A stretch of DNA of 64,000 nucleotides from Candidatus Phycosocius spiralis (GCF_030158815.1 NZ_BPFZ01000005.1:118160-182159); one strand, 5' to 3'. Shown: positions 55,206 to 63,432, counted from the first letter of the stretch. Numbers and translations are program-made. The notes: generated by a model from the letters alone, not told the origin.

Positions 55206-56098
55206 TAGTGAACCCCAACCTTGCCGCCAGTGCGCCCCATAAAGGCGCGGATCGCAAAAAACAGAAGCGTAATATACATCAAGATGAAGGATAAAGCGGC
55301 ACCAAATGGCCAGTCATTGGCGCGTTTAAATTGTCGCTCAATCAAACTTGCGATCATTAAATCATCGGGGCCACCTAATAGATCCGGTGTTAAATAAGCG
55401 CCCAGAGCCGGAATGAAGGTAATGACAAGCCCAGCGGCAATGCCTGGTGCTGCCAAAGGTGCGATGATCCTGCGGATGGTTTCTATATGGCTGGCACCCA
55501 AATCTAGGCTTGCCTCGATCAAGGATTTATCCAATCGATCCAATGCAGCATAAAGCGGCAACACCATAAAAGGGAGGTGCACATAAACAAGGCCAACTAC
55601 AACGGCGAATTTGTTATAAAGCAAGGGCAAAGGCTCAAACGGGGCCAGTGGTAGGCCTGTGTGGACCAAAAGGGTATGAACCCCGGCTAAACAGGTATTA
55701 ATCACCCCCGAAGTCCGCATCACAGCGATCAGAGCATAGGTGCGGATTAACAGATTGGTCCAAAAGGGTAGCATGATCAAAAGCAGCAACCAAGTTTTTT
55801 GCTTTTGATCTGCAAATGTCATAGCCAGCGCAACGGGAAATCCTAAAACGAGGCAAATCAAAGTGGTTAATAGTGAGAGCCAAATCGAATCCCACATGAC
55901 TTTAATCACTTCAGGGGAAAAAGCTTTGGCATAATTGGCAAACGTGCCGATGATGGCAACATCAACAGGGCCAACATTCTCACCGACCGAATAGGCCCAA
56001 ACCATGGCCATAGGGACTACGAAAAAAAGAAGGAACCAAGCAGTCGGTAGCAGCATTGTTGCCCAGAAAAAGCGCTTATCCTCCCGCCAATCTCGCAT
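55205..56098 (-). CDS. potH: Polyamine ABC transporter permease (PotH type)
   Basis: A 297-residue inner-membrane permease with six membrane segments and the EAA loop LIEASLDLGASHIETIRRIIAPLAAPG near residue 205. It pairs with potI to form the channel. The start is taken at ATG 56098, after GAGGGC; a TTG at 56110 is possible. It is the first gene of potH-potI-potG-puuD. No periplasmic binding protein gene (potF) is adjacent, which is unusual for the family. Confidence 0.9.
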   Translation of the reverse strand: MRDWREDKRFFWATMLLPTAWFLLFFVVPMAMVWAYSVGENVGPVDVAIIGTFANYAKAFSPEVIKVMWDSIWLSLLTTLICLVLGFPVALAMTFADQKQKTWLLLLIMLPFWTNLLIRTYALIAVMRTSGVINTCLAGVHTLLVHTGLPLAPFEPLPLLYNKFAVVVGLVYVHLPFMVLPLYAALDRLDKSLIEASLDLGASHIETIRRIIAPLAAPGIAAGLVITFIPALGAYLTPDLLGGPDDLMIASLIERQFKRANDWPFGAALSFILMYITLLFFAIRAFMGRTGGKVGVH

Positions 56099-56176
56099 CT
56101 TCGCCCTCAAACTGCGTCTGAGACCTAATTCAATCCTATCGTTGCGTATATGTCGAGAGCTGATGACCTATTTCGA

Positions 56177-56214
56177 CTGAATTTGTTGTAACAAACTGAA
56201 TTTGTTGTAACAAA
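56177..56214. promoter_or_regulatory. Two tandem 19-bp operator-like repeats upstream of potH
   Basis: CTGAATTTGTTGTAACAAA occurs twice in a row (56177-56195 and 56196-56214) without a mismatch. Each copy holds a 14-bp inverted repeat, TTTGTT-GT-AACAAA. The pair lies about 79 bp before the potH start and after the rusA-like gene. The tandem 19-bp spacing of identical palindromes is typical of cooperative repressor binding. I do not know the regulator. Confidence 0.65.
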
Positions 56215-56247
56215 ATGTAGCTGGATCACATGATGTGTAAGGCCGCT

Positions 56248-56556
56248 TCAGTTGCAATCTTGCCGCAACCAAACTTTCACCCGGACGCATTCAACCTCCG
56301 CCCACCGCTTTTCCACCAATAGGCGCATCACTTGGGCGTCGTCGAAATAAACTGCACCTTTGATACCGTCTAACACAGCTTTGGCGACATTATCGAGATC
56401 GATCGCTGGATAGCCTGCATGGACATCAACCATAATTTCCACTTCAAACTCACCATACCGCGGGCGAATTTTGAGCTCAGTTCGCAACAATTGATCGAGT
56501 TTTTTCTTGTACATACGCGATTGAGTGGTGACTTCATGGATCACAAATTCGCACAT
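56248..56556 (-). CDS. RusA-family Holliday junction resolvase
   Basis: A 102-residue protein (from ATG 56556; longer N-termini are possible) with the RusA signature YPAIDLDNVAKAVLDGIKGAVYFDDAQVMRL (given by landmarks): the catalytic acids correspond to Asp 70, Asp 72 and Asp 91 of E. coli RusA, all present here as DLDN and FDDAQV. RusA cuts four-way DNA junctions and is usually phage-borne. Here it is isolated, with no phage genes around. The chromosomal context suggests a domesticated phage remnant, though free-standing copies are known. Confidence 0.75.
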   Translation of the reverse strand: MCEFVIHEVTTQSRMYKKKLDQLLRTELKIRPRYGEFEVEIMVDVHAGYPAIDLDNVAKAVLDGIKGAVYFDDAQVMRLLVEKRWAEVECVRVKVWLRQDCN

Positions 56557-56856
56557 GCCGCCAATAATACGGCCCTTGGTTGCGCCACTGCCTTTCCAAG
56601 GCGATTGAGAGCCATGCATGTCCATGCTGCCATTTAAATCAAGCGTGCGTTTAATTCAAAGTGGACCCAGTTAGGAGCTATTCACCTCAACCAAGCTCCC
56701 CATTCAGACCCATTGATATCTATCGGCAATGAGATCGAAACTTCACAGGAAACGCGCAACGAATTATCAATACTCCAACATGTATAGGTGGTAATTACAA
56801 ATATACATTCATATTTTTTACCATGTGAATACTTAAAACTATACCGGAGGCAGACT

Positions 56857-57120
56857 GTGCCGAAATCTTCAACGCAGGAAGAACAGACAAAACTAATGGG
56901 TGTTCGCATTGATGCCGATGTGGCATTGCGGATTACCCGCACCTTGTGGGACGTACTGAGCGACCACGACCCAATGCTCAAAGTCAAGCTTTCCAAGGCT
57001 TTGCAAGCTGAAATTGATAGTTTAACCTTGCAAGAGGAACTAGATGAAGGCAGCCTAACCTCACATGACACGGCCATAGTGCAAATTCTCAAGCTCTATG
57101 CTGCCCAAAGTCATAAATAA
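56857..57120 (+). CDS. Small hypothetical protein, 87 residues
   Basis: Unrecognised. It starts at a GTG preceded by a strong GGAGG six bases away; in-frame DNA upstream lacks such a site. The segment TKLMGVRIDADVALRITRTLWDVL resembles the beta-strand and first helix of ribbon-helix-helix proteins, and the C-terminal half (LKVKLSKALQAEIDSL) is helical. DNA binding is possible but unproven. It lies between the rusA-like gene and folA and may share their phage-like origin. The 300 bp before it hold no other gene. Confidence 0.55.
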   Translation: MPKSSTQEEQTKLMGVRIDADVALRITRTLWDVLSDHDPMLKVKLSKALQAEIDSLTLQEELDEGSLTSHDTAIVQILKLYAAQSHK

Positions 57121-57142
57121 GCTGCTAAGCACTTGACCCTTA

Positions 57143-57673
57143 TCATGAAGCTTTTGCCATATCGGTCCGACGATCAAACCTACGTAGAACAAAGGCATGA
57201 TCATCTTTTGGGCCAGCCGGAAAGTGCAATTGACTGATTTCGGTCCATTTGGCCTCATCAAGAGCTGGAAAAAAGACATGCCCCCTTGGTGCTGCATCGA
57301 CTTCTGTCACATAGAGACGATCGGCAAAAGGCAGGCTCGCGGCATAAATCTGCCCACCCCCAATCACACAAACCTCTTTTACCCCGGTGGTGTGTGCCAT
57401 GGCTTTGGCTGCCGCGATTGCAAGGGGCAGATTTGACCACACGGTGGCACTTTCCGCTTTAAACTGATCGTCATGCGTTATGACTAAATTGGGGCGATAA
57501 GGTAATGCTTTCCCAATTGATTCCCACGTCTTACGGCCCATAATTACGGGCTTGCCTAAAGTTAAGGTTTTGAAATTCTTTAAGTCCGTCCCTAAGCGCC
57601 ATGGTAGATCATTATCAACGCCAATGACATTATTGCTGCCACGTGCCACAATCAGGCTAAGTATTATTGTCAT
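57143..57673 (-). CDS. folA: Dihydrofolate reductase
   Basis: FolA reduces dihydrofolate to tetrahydrofolate with NADPH. The 176-residue protein begins ILSLIVARGSNNVIGVDNDLPWRLGTDLKNFK (landmarks: NNVIGVDNDLPWR, with the active-site Asp and Trp), then KPVIMGRKTWESIG and VCVIGGGQIYAASL. The C-terminus has HVFFPALDEAKWTE. The 59-bp gap between its start and the fpr stop upstream would allow co-transcription with fpr. No thyA is adjacent. Confidence 0.95.
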   Translation of the reverse strand: MTIILSLIVARGSNNVIGVDNDLPWRLGTDLKNFKTLTLGKPVIMGRKTWESIGKALPYRPNLVITHDDQFKAESATVWSNLPLAIAAAKAMAHTTGVKEVCVIGGGQIYAASLPFADRLYVTEVDAAPRGHVFFPALDEAKWTEISQLHFPAGPKDDHAFVLRRFDRRTDMAKAS

Positions 57674-57716
57674 GACATTGGTCCGATATGTGGGTGCGAC
57701 AGAAGCGGCATGGACA

Positions 57717-58493
57717 TCATGATCCTACAAACGCCTTTTCATAGACATATTGGCCAGGTTGGCTAACTGAGCCCTCGCTAAAGCCCGCCTCTTCAAACAC
57801 GGCCTTGCACGAGGCCAACATTTCCATGGACCCACAAATCATGCCCCGATCCCGGTCAGGGTTGAACGGCTTTAGGCCGTGATCGGTAAAGAAGCTCCCG
57901 TCACGCACGCGCGCTGGAAAGCGGCCTTGATGTTTGTAAGGGACACGCGTTGCGCTGGTGTCATGGATTAGGCGGCCCGTGCTACAATACTCGCCAACCA
58001 GCGGGTCTTGTTTTAAGCTTTCCACAAGTTCAATCCCATAGCGTAACTCTTCCACGGTGCGGCATGTATGGGTCAAAATAACTTGTCCGAAACGCTCATA
58101 GGTCTCAGGGTCGCGGATGAGGCTGGCGAAAGGGGCAATGCCAGTGCCTGTCGATACCATGTAGAGTTGATCACCACCGATTAACGCGTCTAGCACCAAA
58201 GTGCCCACAGGCTTACGACCTACCAAAACAGAGTCTCCGACCTTTATGTCGCATAGAAGCGATGTGAGTGGACCATCTGGAACTTTGATGGAGTAAAACT
58301 CCAACTCCTCATCCCAATTGGGGCTGGCAATCGAATAGGCCCGCACCAAAGGCTTTGCATCGACCTCAAGACCCATCATCACAAATTCACCGGATTTAAA
58401 ACGAAATGCAGGCGAACGAGTGGTACGAAAGCGGAAAAGGCGGTCGGTATAATGCTGAACAGCCAGCACGCTTTCCTGGGTAAAGGCAGACAC
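57717..58493 (-). CDS. fpr: Ferredoxin-NADP+ reductase
   Basis: Fpr exchanges electrons between NADPH and ferredoxin or flavodoxin. The FAD-binding barrel (about residues 1-100) contains FRTTRSPAFRFKSGEFVMMGL and RAYSIASPNWDEELEFYSIKVPDGPLTSLL (landmark RAYSIASP). The NADP-binding domain has YMVSTGTGIAPFASLIRDPETYERF and ends with YVYEKAFVG. I use a GTG at 58493 (258 residues), which matches the family length; an ATG at 58568 would add 25 residues with two cysteines. A bacterial type II (Azotobacter-like) enzyme. Confidence 0.92.
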   Translation of the reverse strand: MSAFTQESVLAVQHYTDRLFRFRTTRSPAFRFKSGEFVMMGLEVDAKPLVRAYSIASPNWDEELEFYSIKVPDGPLTSLLCDIKVGDSVLVGRKPVGTLVLDALIGGDQLYMVSTGTGIAPFASLIRDPETYERFGQVILTHTCRTVEELRYGIELVESLKQDPLVGEYCSTGRLIHDTSATRVPYKHQGRFPARVRDGSFFTDHGLKPFNPDRDRGMICGSMEMLASCKAVFEEAGFSEGSVSQPGQYVYEKAFVGS

Positions 58494-58734
58494 GATTATG
58501 GGCTCTCTGGTCTTGGGATCGATTTGGTCAAATGGGCGTAAAATGCACTTGCCGCAAGTCAAACTCAAAAGAAACTGGCAGAAGTCATCAATTGAACTGC
58601 ACCAAATCGGCGCTCAAACAGCCTTTGAGGGTTTGCACATCCACCCTACTGGCTTTTTACCCCCAAAACGGACTATAGAGCCAATTTAAAGCTGATGTGT
58701 CAGCTCAATCCATCGCCTGCGGCTGGGAGCCCAA

Positions 58735-58953
58735 ATGTCAAAAGAAGAATTGCTCGAATTTCAAGGAACTGTGGTTGAACTTCTGCCAAACGCCACATTT
58801 AGGATCCGACTTGAAAACGAACATGAGATTATCGGTCATACGGCAGGGAAATTACGCAAAAATCGCATTCGGGTGCTGGCAGGCGACAAAGTGTTGGTAG
58901 AAATGACCCCCTATGACCTAACGAAGGGCCGGGTCACCTATCGCTTCCGGTAA
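58735..58953 (+). CDS. infA: Translation initiation factor IF-1
   Basis: IF-1 binds the 30S A site and assists initiation. The 72-residue protein is an S1-like OB fold with the family pattern [41 protein letters not shown] (positions 13-53) and the C-terminal [10 protein letters not shown]. It starts at 58735 and leads the infA-maf-rng-yacG-tRNA-Phe cluster common in alphaproteobacteria. Confidence 0.97.
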   Translation: MSKEELLEFQGTVVELLPNATFRIRLENEHEIIGHTAGKLRKNRIRVLAGDKVLVEMTPYDLTKGRVTYRFR

Positions 58954-58963
58954 TGATGCGCTC

Positions 58964-59545
58964 ATGAAGTTTATATTGGCGAGCGCTTCGCCACGTCGGC
59001 AGGAACTTCTCGCCAGAATTGGGATTGTTCCCGATGCCATTGATCCCGCCGATTTGGATGAAACACCTCTGCCCGGCGAGACAGGTCGTGCGCTCGCTCT
59101 GCGTTTAGCCAAGGAGAAAGCCCAAGCGGTTGCGAGCCGCCATCCAACTGCACTGGTTTTAGCGGCCGATACGGTGGTGTGTGTCGGCAGGCGGCTCTTA
59201 CCGAAGGCAGAAACGCGCCAACAGGCATTAGAATGCTTGACCTTGCTATCAGGACGCAATCATAAGGTGATCACAGCTATTGGGGTCCAATTGGGTGCCA
59301 AGGCCGCCAGCCGCGCGGTGGAAACGCGCCTGCATTTTAAGCGCTTAAGTGCGCTGGAACTGTCGGGCTATCTTGAAAGCGGTCAATGGATGGGCAAGGC
59401 GGGTGGCTATGGGATTCAGGGGCTTGCCGGGGCCTTTTGTACCACCTTGCGAGGCTCTTGGGAGAGCGTGATGGGCCTACCTCTCTATGAGACAGTATGC
59501 TTGGTTGAGGGCTTTGGCTACCGGCGTCGTATTGAGACTGGCTAG
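58964..59545 (+). CDS. maf: Maf-family nucleotide pyrophosphatase
   Basis: Maf proteins hydrolyse nucleoside triphosphates to monophosphates, mostly modified or non-canonical ones. The 193-residue protein begins ILASASPRRQELLARIGI (the Maf signature), has LVLAADTVVCVGRRL with the catalytic aspartate, and GKAGGYGIQGLAG. It lies 10 bp after infA and 2 bp before rng. Confidence 0.93.
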   Translation: MKFILASASPRRQELLARIGIVPDAIDPADLDETPLPGETGRALALRLAKEKAQAVASRHPTALVLAADTVVCVGRRLLPKAETRQQALECLTLLSGRNHKVITAIGVQLGAKAASRAVETRLHFKRLSALELSGYLESGQWMGKAGGYGIQGLAGAFCTTLRGSWESVMGLPLYETVCLVEGFGYRRRIETG

Positions 59546-59547
59546 GA

Positions 59548-60642
59548 ATGAAAAGTGCTAAATCACCTACTCGGCAAATCGTCATTCACGAGCGTATCGG
59601 TGAGTTACGTTTAGCATTGTTCGATCGCGACCGGATCGTGGAATTGCGGTTGGAGCGGTGGTCGACACAGGAGACGCGCGTCCGTTGGGGCCAAATCTAT
59701 GCCGGACGCGTCACGGCGATTGATAGCCGCATTGGTGGCGCTTTTGTGGACCTTGGTGTCGGTGAGCCAGCTTTTGCCCCATTTGGGCGTGAGCGCGATG
59801 CAGAGCTGCGTGTCGGGGCAGGGGTTGCTGTGCGCATCGTCCGCGAAGCCGAAGGCGGCAAGGGCCCGGCCTTAGCCTATGAGGGTCCTGCACCTGCCGG
59901 CGCTTGCCCAGCCTTGTTGGAAGATGCCTCGCCTTGGCACGGTTGGCCAGGCGAGCCCAGAGAAGCTGATGAGGATGAGATTGAGCGGATGGATGCCGCC
60001 TTTGAGGCGGCGCTAGAGCTTGATGCTCCCATTGCCGGGGGTGGGCGCTTGACCATAGAGCGCACCAGAGCGCTGACCGCTATTGATGTGGATAGTGCCA
60101 GCCGCGATATCGGGGGCAGCGATGCCGCCCGATTTGCCCGCAGCCTCAACCTTGCCGCCATTCCAGAGATTGTGCGCCAAATTCGCTTGCGAGGCCTTGG
60201 TGGCCTTATATGTGTCGATTTTAGTGGCCCACGCCGCAAAGGCGATGCAGAGGCTTTGACCAAAGCCTTAATCAGCGCTTTTGATGCAGAAAAAAATGGG
60301 GGCGTTGTGGCCCCCAAAACCGAAGTCTTGGCCGTATCACGCTTTGGCATTGCTCAAATCGCCCGTCAAAAGCGCCGCCAAGCCTTGGCCGACATTTGTC
60401 TGGATGCCTATGGCCAGCCTACAGCGGAAACACTTGCCATTGCGGGCATTGACCGCCTATGCGCTGCCCTAACCCAAGCCAAAGGCCGCGAAGTGACCCT
60501 CTTTGCCCCCGCAGCCGCCTTGGCGTTTCTAGAAGCCGATAAGATTGGGTGGCGTCAAGAAGTGGTTGACACCCTTGGCGGCACTTATAAGTTGCGCCTA
60601 GGCCGCCCAGGCCAAAGCGCTTGCGAGGTTGTTATCCAATGA
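59548..60642 (+). CDS. RNase E/G-family ribonuclease, short form
   Basis: A 364-residue protein of the RNase E/G family. It has an S1 domain (about residues 40-105; IYAGRVTAIDSRIGGAFVDLG) and the catalytic domain with the metal-binding aspartates in ALTAIDVDSASRD and GLICVDFSGPRRK. It lacks the CPxCxG zinc link and the long scaffold of RNase E, so it resembles the small RNase G-like proteins found next to maf and yacG in alphaproteobacteria. It probably acts in rRNA or mRNA processing. Start at 59548 (AGGA before the ATG); the stop overlaps yacG. Confidence 0.88.
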   Translation: MKSAKSPTRQIVIHERIGELRLALFDRDRIVELRLERWSTQETRVRWGQIYAGRVTAIDSRIGGAFVDLGVGEPAFAPFGRERDAELRVGAGVAVRIVREAEGGKGPALAYEGPAPAGACPALLEDASPWHGWPGEPREADEDEIERMDAAFEAALELDAPIAGGGRLTIERTRALTAIDVDSASRDIGGSDAARFARSLNLAAIPEIVRQIRLRGLGGLICVDFSGPRRKGDAEALTKALISAFDAEKNGGVVAPKTEVLAVSRFGIAQIARQKRRQALADICLDAYGQPTAETLAIAGIDRLCAALTQAKGREVTLFAPAAALAFLEADKIGWRQEVVDTLGGTYKLRLGRPGQSACEVVIQ

Positions 60643-60827
60643 GCCGCACCTGCCCTGAATGCAGCAAGCCAAGCGAGCACGCCTATCGCCCCTTTTGCTC
60701 GAAACGTTGCGCCGACCTTGATTTGGGCCGCTGGCTCAACGCCTCTTATGCTATTCCTGTTCATGAGGAAGATAATGGCATAAACGATGCAGGCGAACCA
60801 ATAGACACAGGCAATCTGATCCGCTAA
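60639..60827 (+). CDS. yacG: DNA gyrase inhibitor YacG
   Basis: A 62-residue zinc protein. The four cysteines are in CPECSKPSEHAYRPFCSKRC (CxxC and CxxxC), followed by DLGRWLNASYAIP, the YacG signature. YacG binds GyrB and inhibits gyrase. The ATG overlaps the stop of the ribonuclease gene (ATGA). The tRNA-Phe gene follows 20 bp later. Confidence 0.93.
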   Translation: MSRTCPECSKPSEHAYRPFCSKRCADLDLGRWLNASYAIPVHEEDNGINDAGEPIDTGNLIR

Positions 60828-60847
60828 ATCCCGCGTCCCGACAAGTT

Positions 60848-60923
<76 letters not shown>

Positions 60924-60936
60924 TTTTTTATGTCTC

Positions 60937-61031
60937 ACGCGCTATTGGCGCTCCGACGGGGCGCCACATTGGTGCCGGCGGCCAGTCGGCCTTGCGAACC
61001 GCTTTACGGTTCGAGCCGCGTTTCATACCGG
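60937..61031. repeat. 95-bp structured repeat, copy 1
   Basis: The 95-bp segment is repeated exactly 110 bp further on (61047-61141). It begins ACGCGCTATTGGCGCTCC and ends TTTCATACCGG. Inside are hairpins: CGAACCG-CTTTA-CGGTTCG (7 bp), GCGGC/GCCGC enclosing it, and GGCGC/GCGCC near the start. Starting 14 bp after tRNA-Phe, it could be a dispersed repeat family or part of an old integration scar. No other copy is in the window. Confidence 0.85.
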
Positions 61032-61046
61032 TTAGGATTTAGCTTT

Positions 61047-61141
61047 ACGCGCTATTGGCGCTCCGACGGGGCGCCACATTGGTGCCGGCGGCCAGTCGGC
61101 CTTGCGAACCGCTTTACGGTTCGAGCCGCGTTTCATACCGG
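61047..61141. repeat. 95-bp structured repeat, copy 2
   Basis: Identical over 95 bp to 60937-61031, separated by 15 bases (TTAGGATTTAGCTTT). Perfect identity suggests a recent duplication or active homogenisation. An open frame crosses both copies but reads the same GC-rich hairpins in two frames and is not a gene. Confidence 0.85.
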
Positions 61142-61653
61142 CATGAGACTATAGATTGGAAATCTCATTTGGTTTTATGCGATTAAGACCAGTTTTTCTG
61201 CCCTGTGGTAAACACGTGTGAAATAAAACGCCAAGCCCTTGCATGAAGGCCTTTGCCCAAAGCTGGTTTTGTGGTGATTTGTCGTCAAGGCTGCTGACAA
61301 ATCCATTCTTGGCTCAAACTCAAGCCGATCAAGTCGTAAACCAACTTTGTACGGGGCGATGCAGATTAGAGATGAAGGCGATATAAGCGGGCTGAGGGCA
61401 TGGATTTTGCCAGAATGTAAATCCAGAATGTAGATATTGTCATAATTTAGTTTTTGTCAGAATGATAAAATCCTATCATGATGATTATACCTTTCGTAGC
61501 GGCGCGATGGAGATGGCAACACGTGCTCAACGTCAATCAGGGTGCCAGAAGGCCTTAAAGTGTGTATAATCTAAAATCTATAAATCTCTCATGTCCATCA
61601 AGGCGCACGACGTAAAAAACTGAATTAACACAATTAGCTAGGCGGTATAGCTT
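61142..61653. other. Gene-free region after the repeats
   Basis: These 512 bases hold no gene that I recognise. Small features are an ATGAGA/TCTCAT inverted repeat near 61143, two CCAGAATGTA direct repeats near 61400-61420, and an ATGATA/TATCAT hairpin at 61462-61479. None makes a convincing element. The AT-rich stretch 61430-61500 may hold the promoter for the lipoprotein gene. Confidence 0.45.
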
Positions 61654-62175
61654 ATGAACACACTACCCAGACCCCGAACAAACCATAGCCAGCTGCTACA
61701 GCTCATGGTTTACCCACTGGCTAGCTTTTTGGTTGCCAGTTGCGCCCTCAACCCAAACCAAGCCAATCAACCAAGGACGGTAGCGCCATCAGCGCCATCA
61801 GCGCCGTCTGCGCAGTCGCCCCCACCTCTAACCATGATCACCATGGGCAGTTCAATTTGCCGACATGAGGCAAGCCGAATTTATTTCAGTGCGCACGAGG
61901 CGAAGCTTTCCAAATCTGCACGAGAGGTACTTGTTCGCCTTGCGGGTAGACTCAATATATGCGCCGATCAAACGATTGTTCTCATTGCTGTTTCAGGGGA
62001 CGATGGACTACCTGCCCCGCCGAACATCGTGGCTGAGCGACTTGGCGTAGTTCAACAAACCTTAGTCAGCCAAGCCATATCCCCGGCTCGGATCGAGACT
62101 GTAACCGATGGCCCGCTACTTGAACGTGTTCCCAAAGGCCCGATTGGTGGCATCGTCATAGTGACTAAGCCTTGA
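61654..62175 (+). CDS. Lipoprotein with degenerate OmpA-like domain
   Basis: A 173-residue lipoprotein. The lipobox is LVASC (Cys 30). A linker of repeated Ala-Pro-Ser units (APSAPSAPSAQSPP, from 9-bp DNA repeats) follows. The C-terminal domain (about residues 70-170) has RIYFSAHEAKLSKSAREVLVRLA and NIVAERLGVVQQTLVSQAISPARI, the fold and NxxxAExR pattern of OmpA-type peptidoglycan-binding domains, but the TD of the usual GHTD motif is missing (VSGDDG). Peptidoglycan binding is therefore uncertain. A terminator follows. Confidence 0.7.
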   Translation: MNTLPRPRTNHSQLLQLMVYPLASFLVASCALNPNQANQPRTVAPSAPSAPSAQSPPPLTMITMGSSICRHEASRIYFSAHEAKLSKSAREVLVRLAGRLNICADQTIVLIAVSGDDGLPAPPNIVAERLGVVQQTLVSQAISPARIETVTDGPLLERVPKGPIGGIVIVTKP

Positions 62176-62197
62176 TGTTGAAATCAATCGGAGTTTT

Positions 62198-62230
62198 TGA
62201 TCTGCCCTTGTTGAGATCAGACCTTTTTTA
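62198..62230 (+). terminator. Rho-independent terminator after the lipoprotein gene
   Basis: TGATCT (62198) pairs with AGATCA (62214), and CCTTTTTTA follows. The same segment also contains ATCTGCCCT, which has a complement AGGGCAGAT at 62256-62264; that longer pairing would compete with the terminator stem. Confidence 0.65.
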
Positions 62231-63084
62231 TAAACATCAAAGCAAGAAAGTGAACAGGGCAGATAGAGGTTAATCTTGAACGTCTACTGTTGATTTCAAC
62301 TTCAACTTTCACCTGTGATGCCCGGCTTAATAACTTTAGGTCCGTTCCAGATTGACATGCGCAACAGCGCCCAGAAAAGCTTACCAATCATTGTGCCCCT
62401 TCATCCTTCAGCTTTGACCGCACGCATACCACAAGAATCTTGAGCCGATTACCGCCTATGTTGTCCCTTTCATTGAGCTATCCTATATCTTGGAAGTCGA
62501 GTTGGATGGATGACTGGGCTTAAGATCGACACGGGATCGGTCTTTTCCCATCAAACATTGGTCTGGTCAGAGACCTTAAGTTCTCGACGCCCCCCTTAGG
62601 CCTTTAGGACGATCAAATCACACACACAAACTTCCTTGGCTTCAAATGATAGGGATTGCTCGGTGCAACCTCGCGATTGTGTTGGTGGGCGTAAGCACGA
62701 AGTTAGCTGGGTAAATGGGCCAAATCTTGGTTATAGTGTGATGAAGGCCGCGCGGCCAAAAACAACCCACACAGCACCAACAATAGTGACCTGATGAGAA
62801 ACTTGACTGGATCAGCGAAGTAATACCCAATAGGATCTATTCGCACATGATCACGCTAGGGTCAGCTCCATAGCATCTTGATAGGTGCTGATTGTTAGCA
62901 GCCGGGATGGTTCGCACATTTTTCCATGATTGATTACAATAATTGTTTCTGGGGTTGAGATTGCGGTGATCTTGTTATATGCCTAAGCTGTGTTATCTAT
63001 CTTGTGATGGTTTTGCAGCCAGACGTAGCTGCCTCTAACACCACCCACAATTGCTTAGTCCCAACTTGTTCAATGGAGTTTAGA
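62231..63084. other. Gene-free region between the two lipoprotein genes
   Basis: These 854 bases hold no gene that I can support. A 62-codon frame on the minus strand (62642-62830) has no ribosome-binding site and no recognisable content. The region has lower coding character than the rest of the window and may hold decayed sequence; I could not trace a parent gene by eye. The 3' end carries the promoter region for the next gene. Confidence 0.5.
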
Positions 63085-63432
63085 ATGACCAATGCGACCA
63101 TCAAAATTCTTGCTGTCACTCTCCTACTAGGTGGTTGTACCACAACGGGTAATGTTGAACGTAACGCCGGGGGTGGGGCAGCGATCGGTGCCTTAGCTGG
63201 GGCTGTACTGGGCAATAATCTTGGCAATGGTGATGCTAAAAAAGGGGCAACCATTGGTGCACTTGCAGGTGGTGCGCTTGGGGCAGTGCGTGGCTACAGC
63301 CTCGACCAGCGCCGGGCAGAGTGTCAAAATGTGCGTAATCCTGAGCTTATTCGCGATCAAAGTGGTGCGTTTTATTATCCTGTCCCTGGGACTGACAGGA
63401 CCTGTTGGGCTAAGGATCAAAGCCCTCGCTAA
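63085..63432 (+). CDS. Small glycine-zipper lipoprotein
   Basis: A 115-residue lipoprotein with a lipobox LLGGC (Cys 18) and two glycine-zipper segments: GGGAAIGALAGAVLGNNLGNG and GATIGALAGGALGAVRG (about residues 30-75). The C-terminal part has two cysteines (RAECQNV and DRTCWAK) like the glycine-zipper protein at 15445-15972. Such proteins sit in the outer membrane; function unknown. The start at 63085 follows GGAGTTTAGA; an upstream in-frame ATG is less likely. Confidence 0.82.
   Translation: MTNATIKILAVTLLLGGCTTTGNVERNAGGGAAIGALAGAVLGNNLGNGDAKKGATIGALAGGALGAVRGYSLDQRRAECQNVRNPELIRDQSGAFYYPVPGTDRTCWAKDQSPR

Noticed and set aside
56682..57092. 136-codon frame on the minus strand opposite the 87-residue gene
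   Set aside because: Ser/Cys-rich shadow of the plus-strand gene, which has the strong GGAGG site.
62642..62830. 62-codon frame on the minus strand
   Set aside because: Cys/Trp-rich composition, no ribosome-binding site and no family pattern; likely chance.
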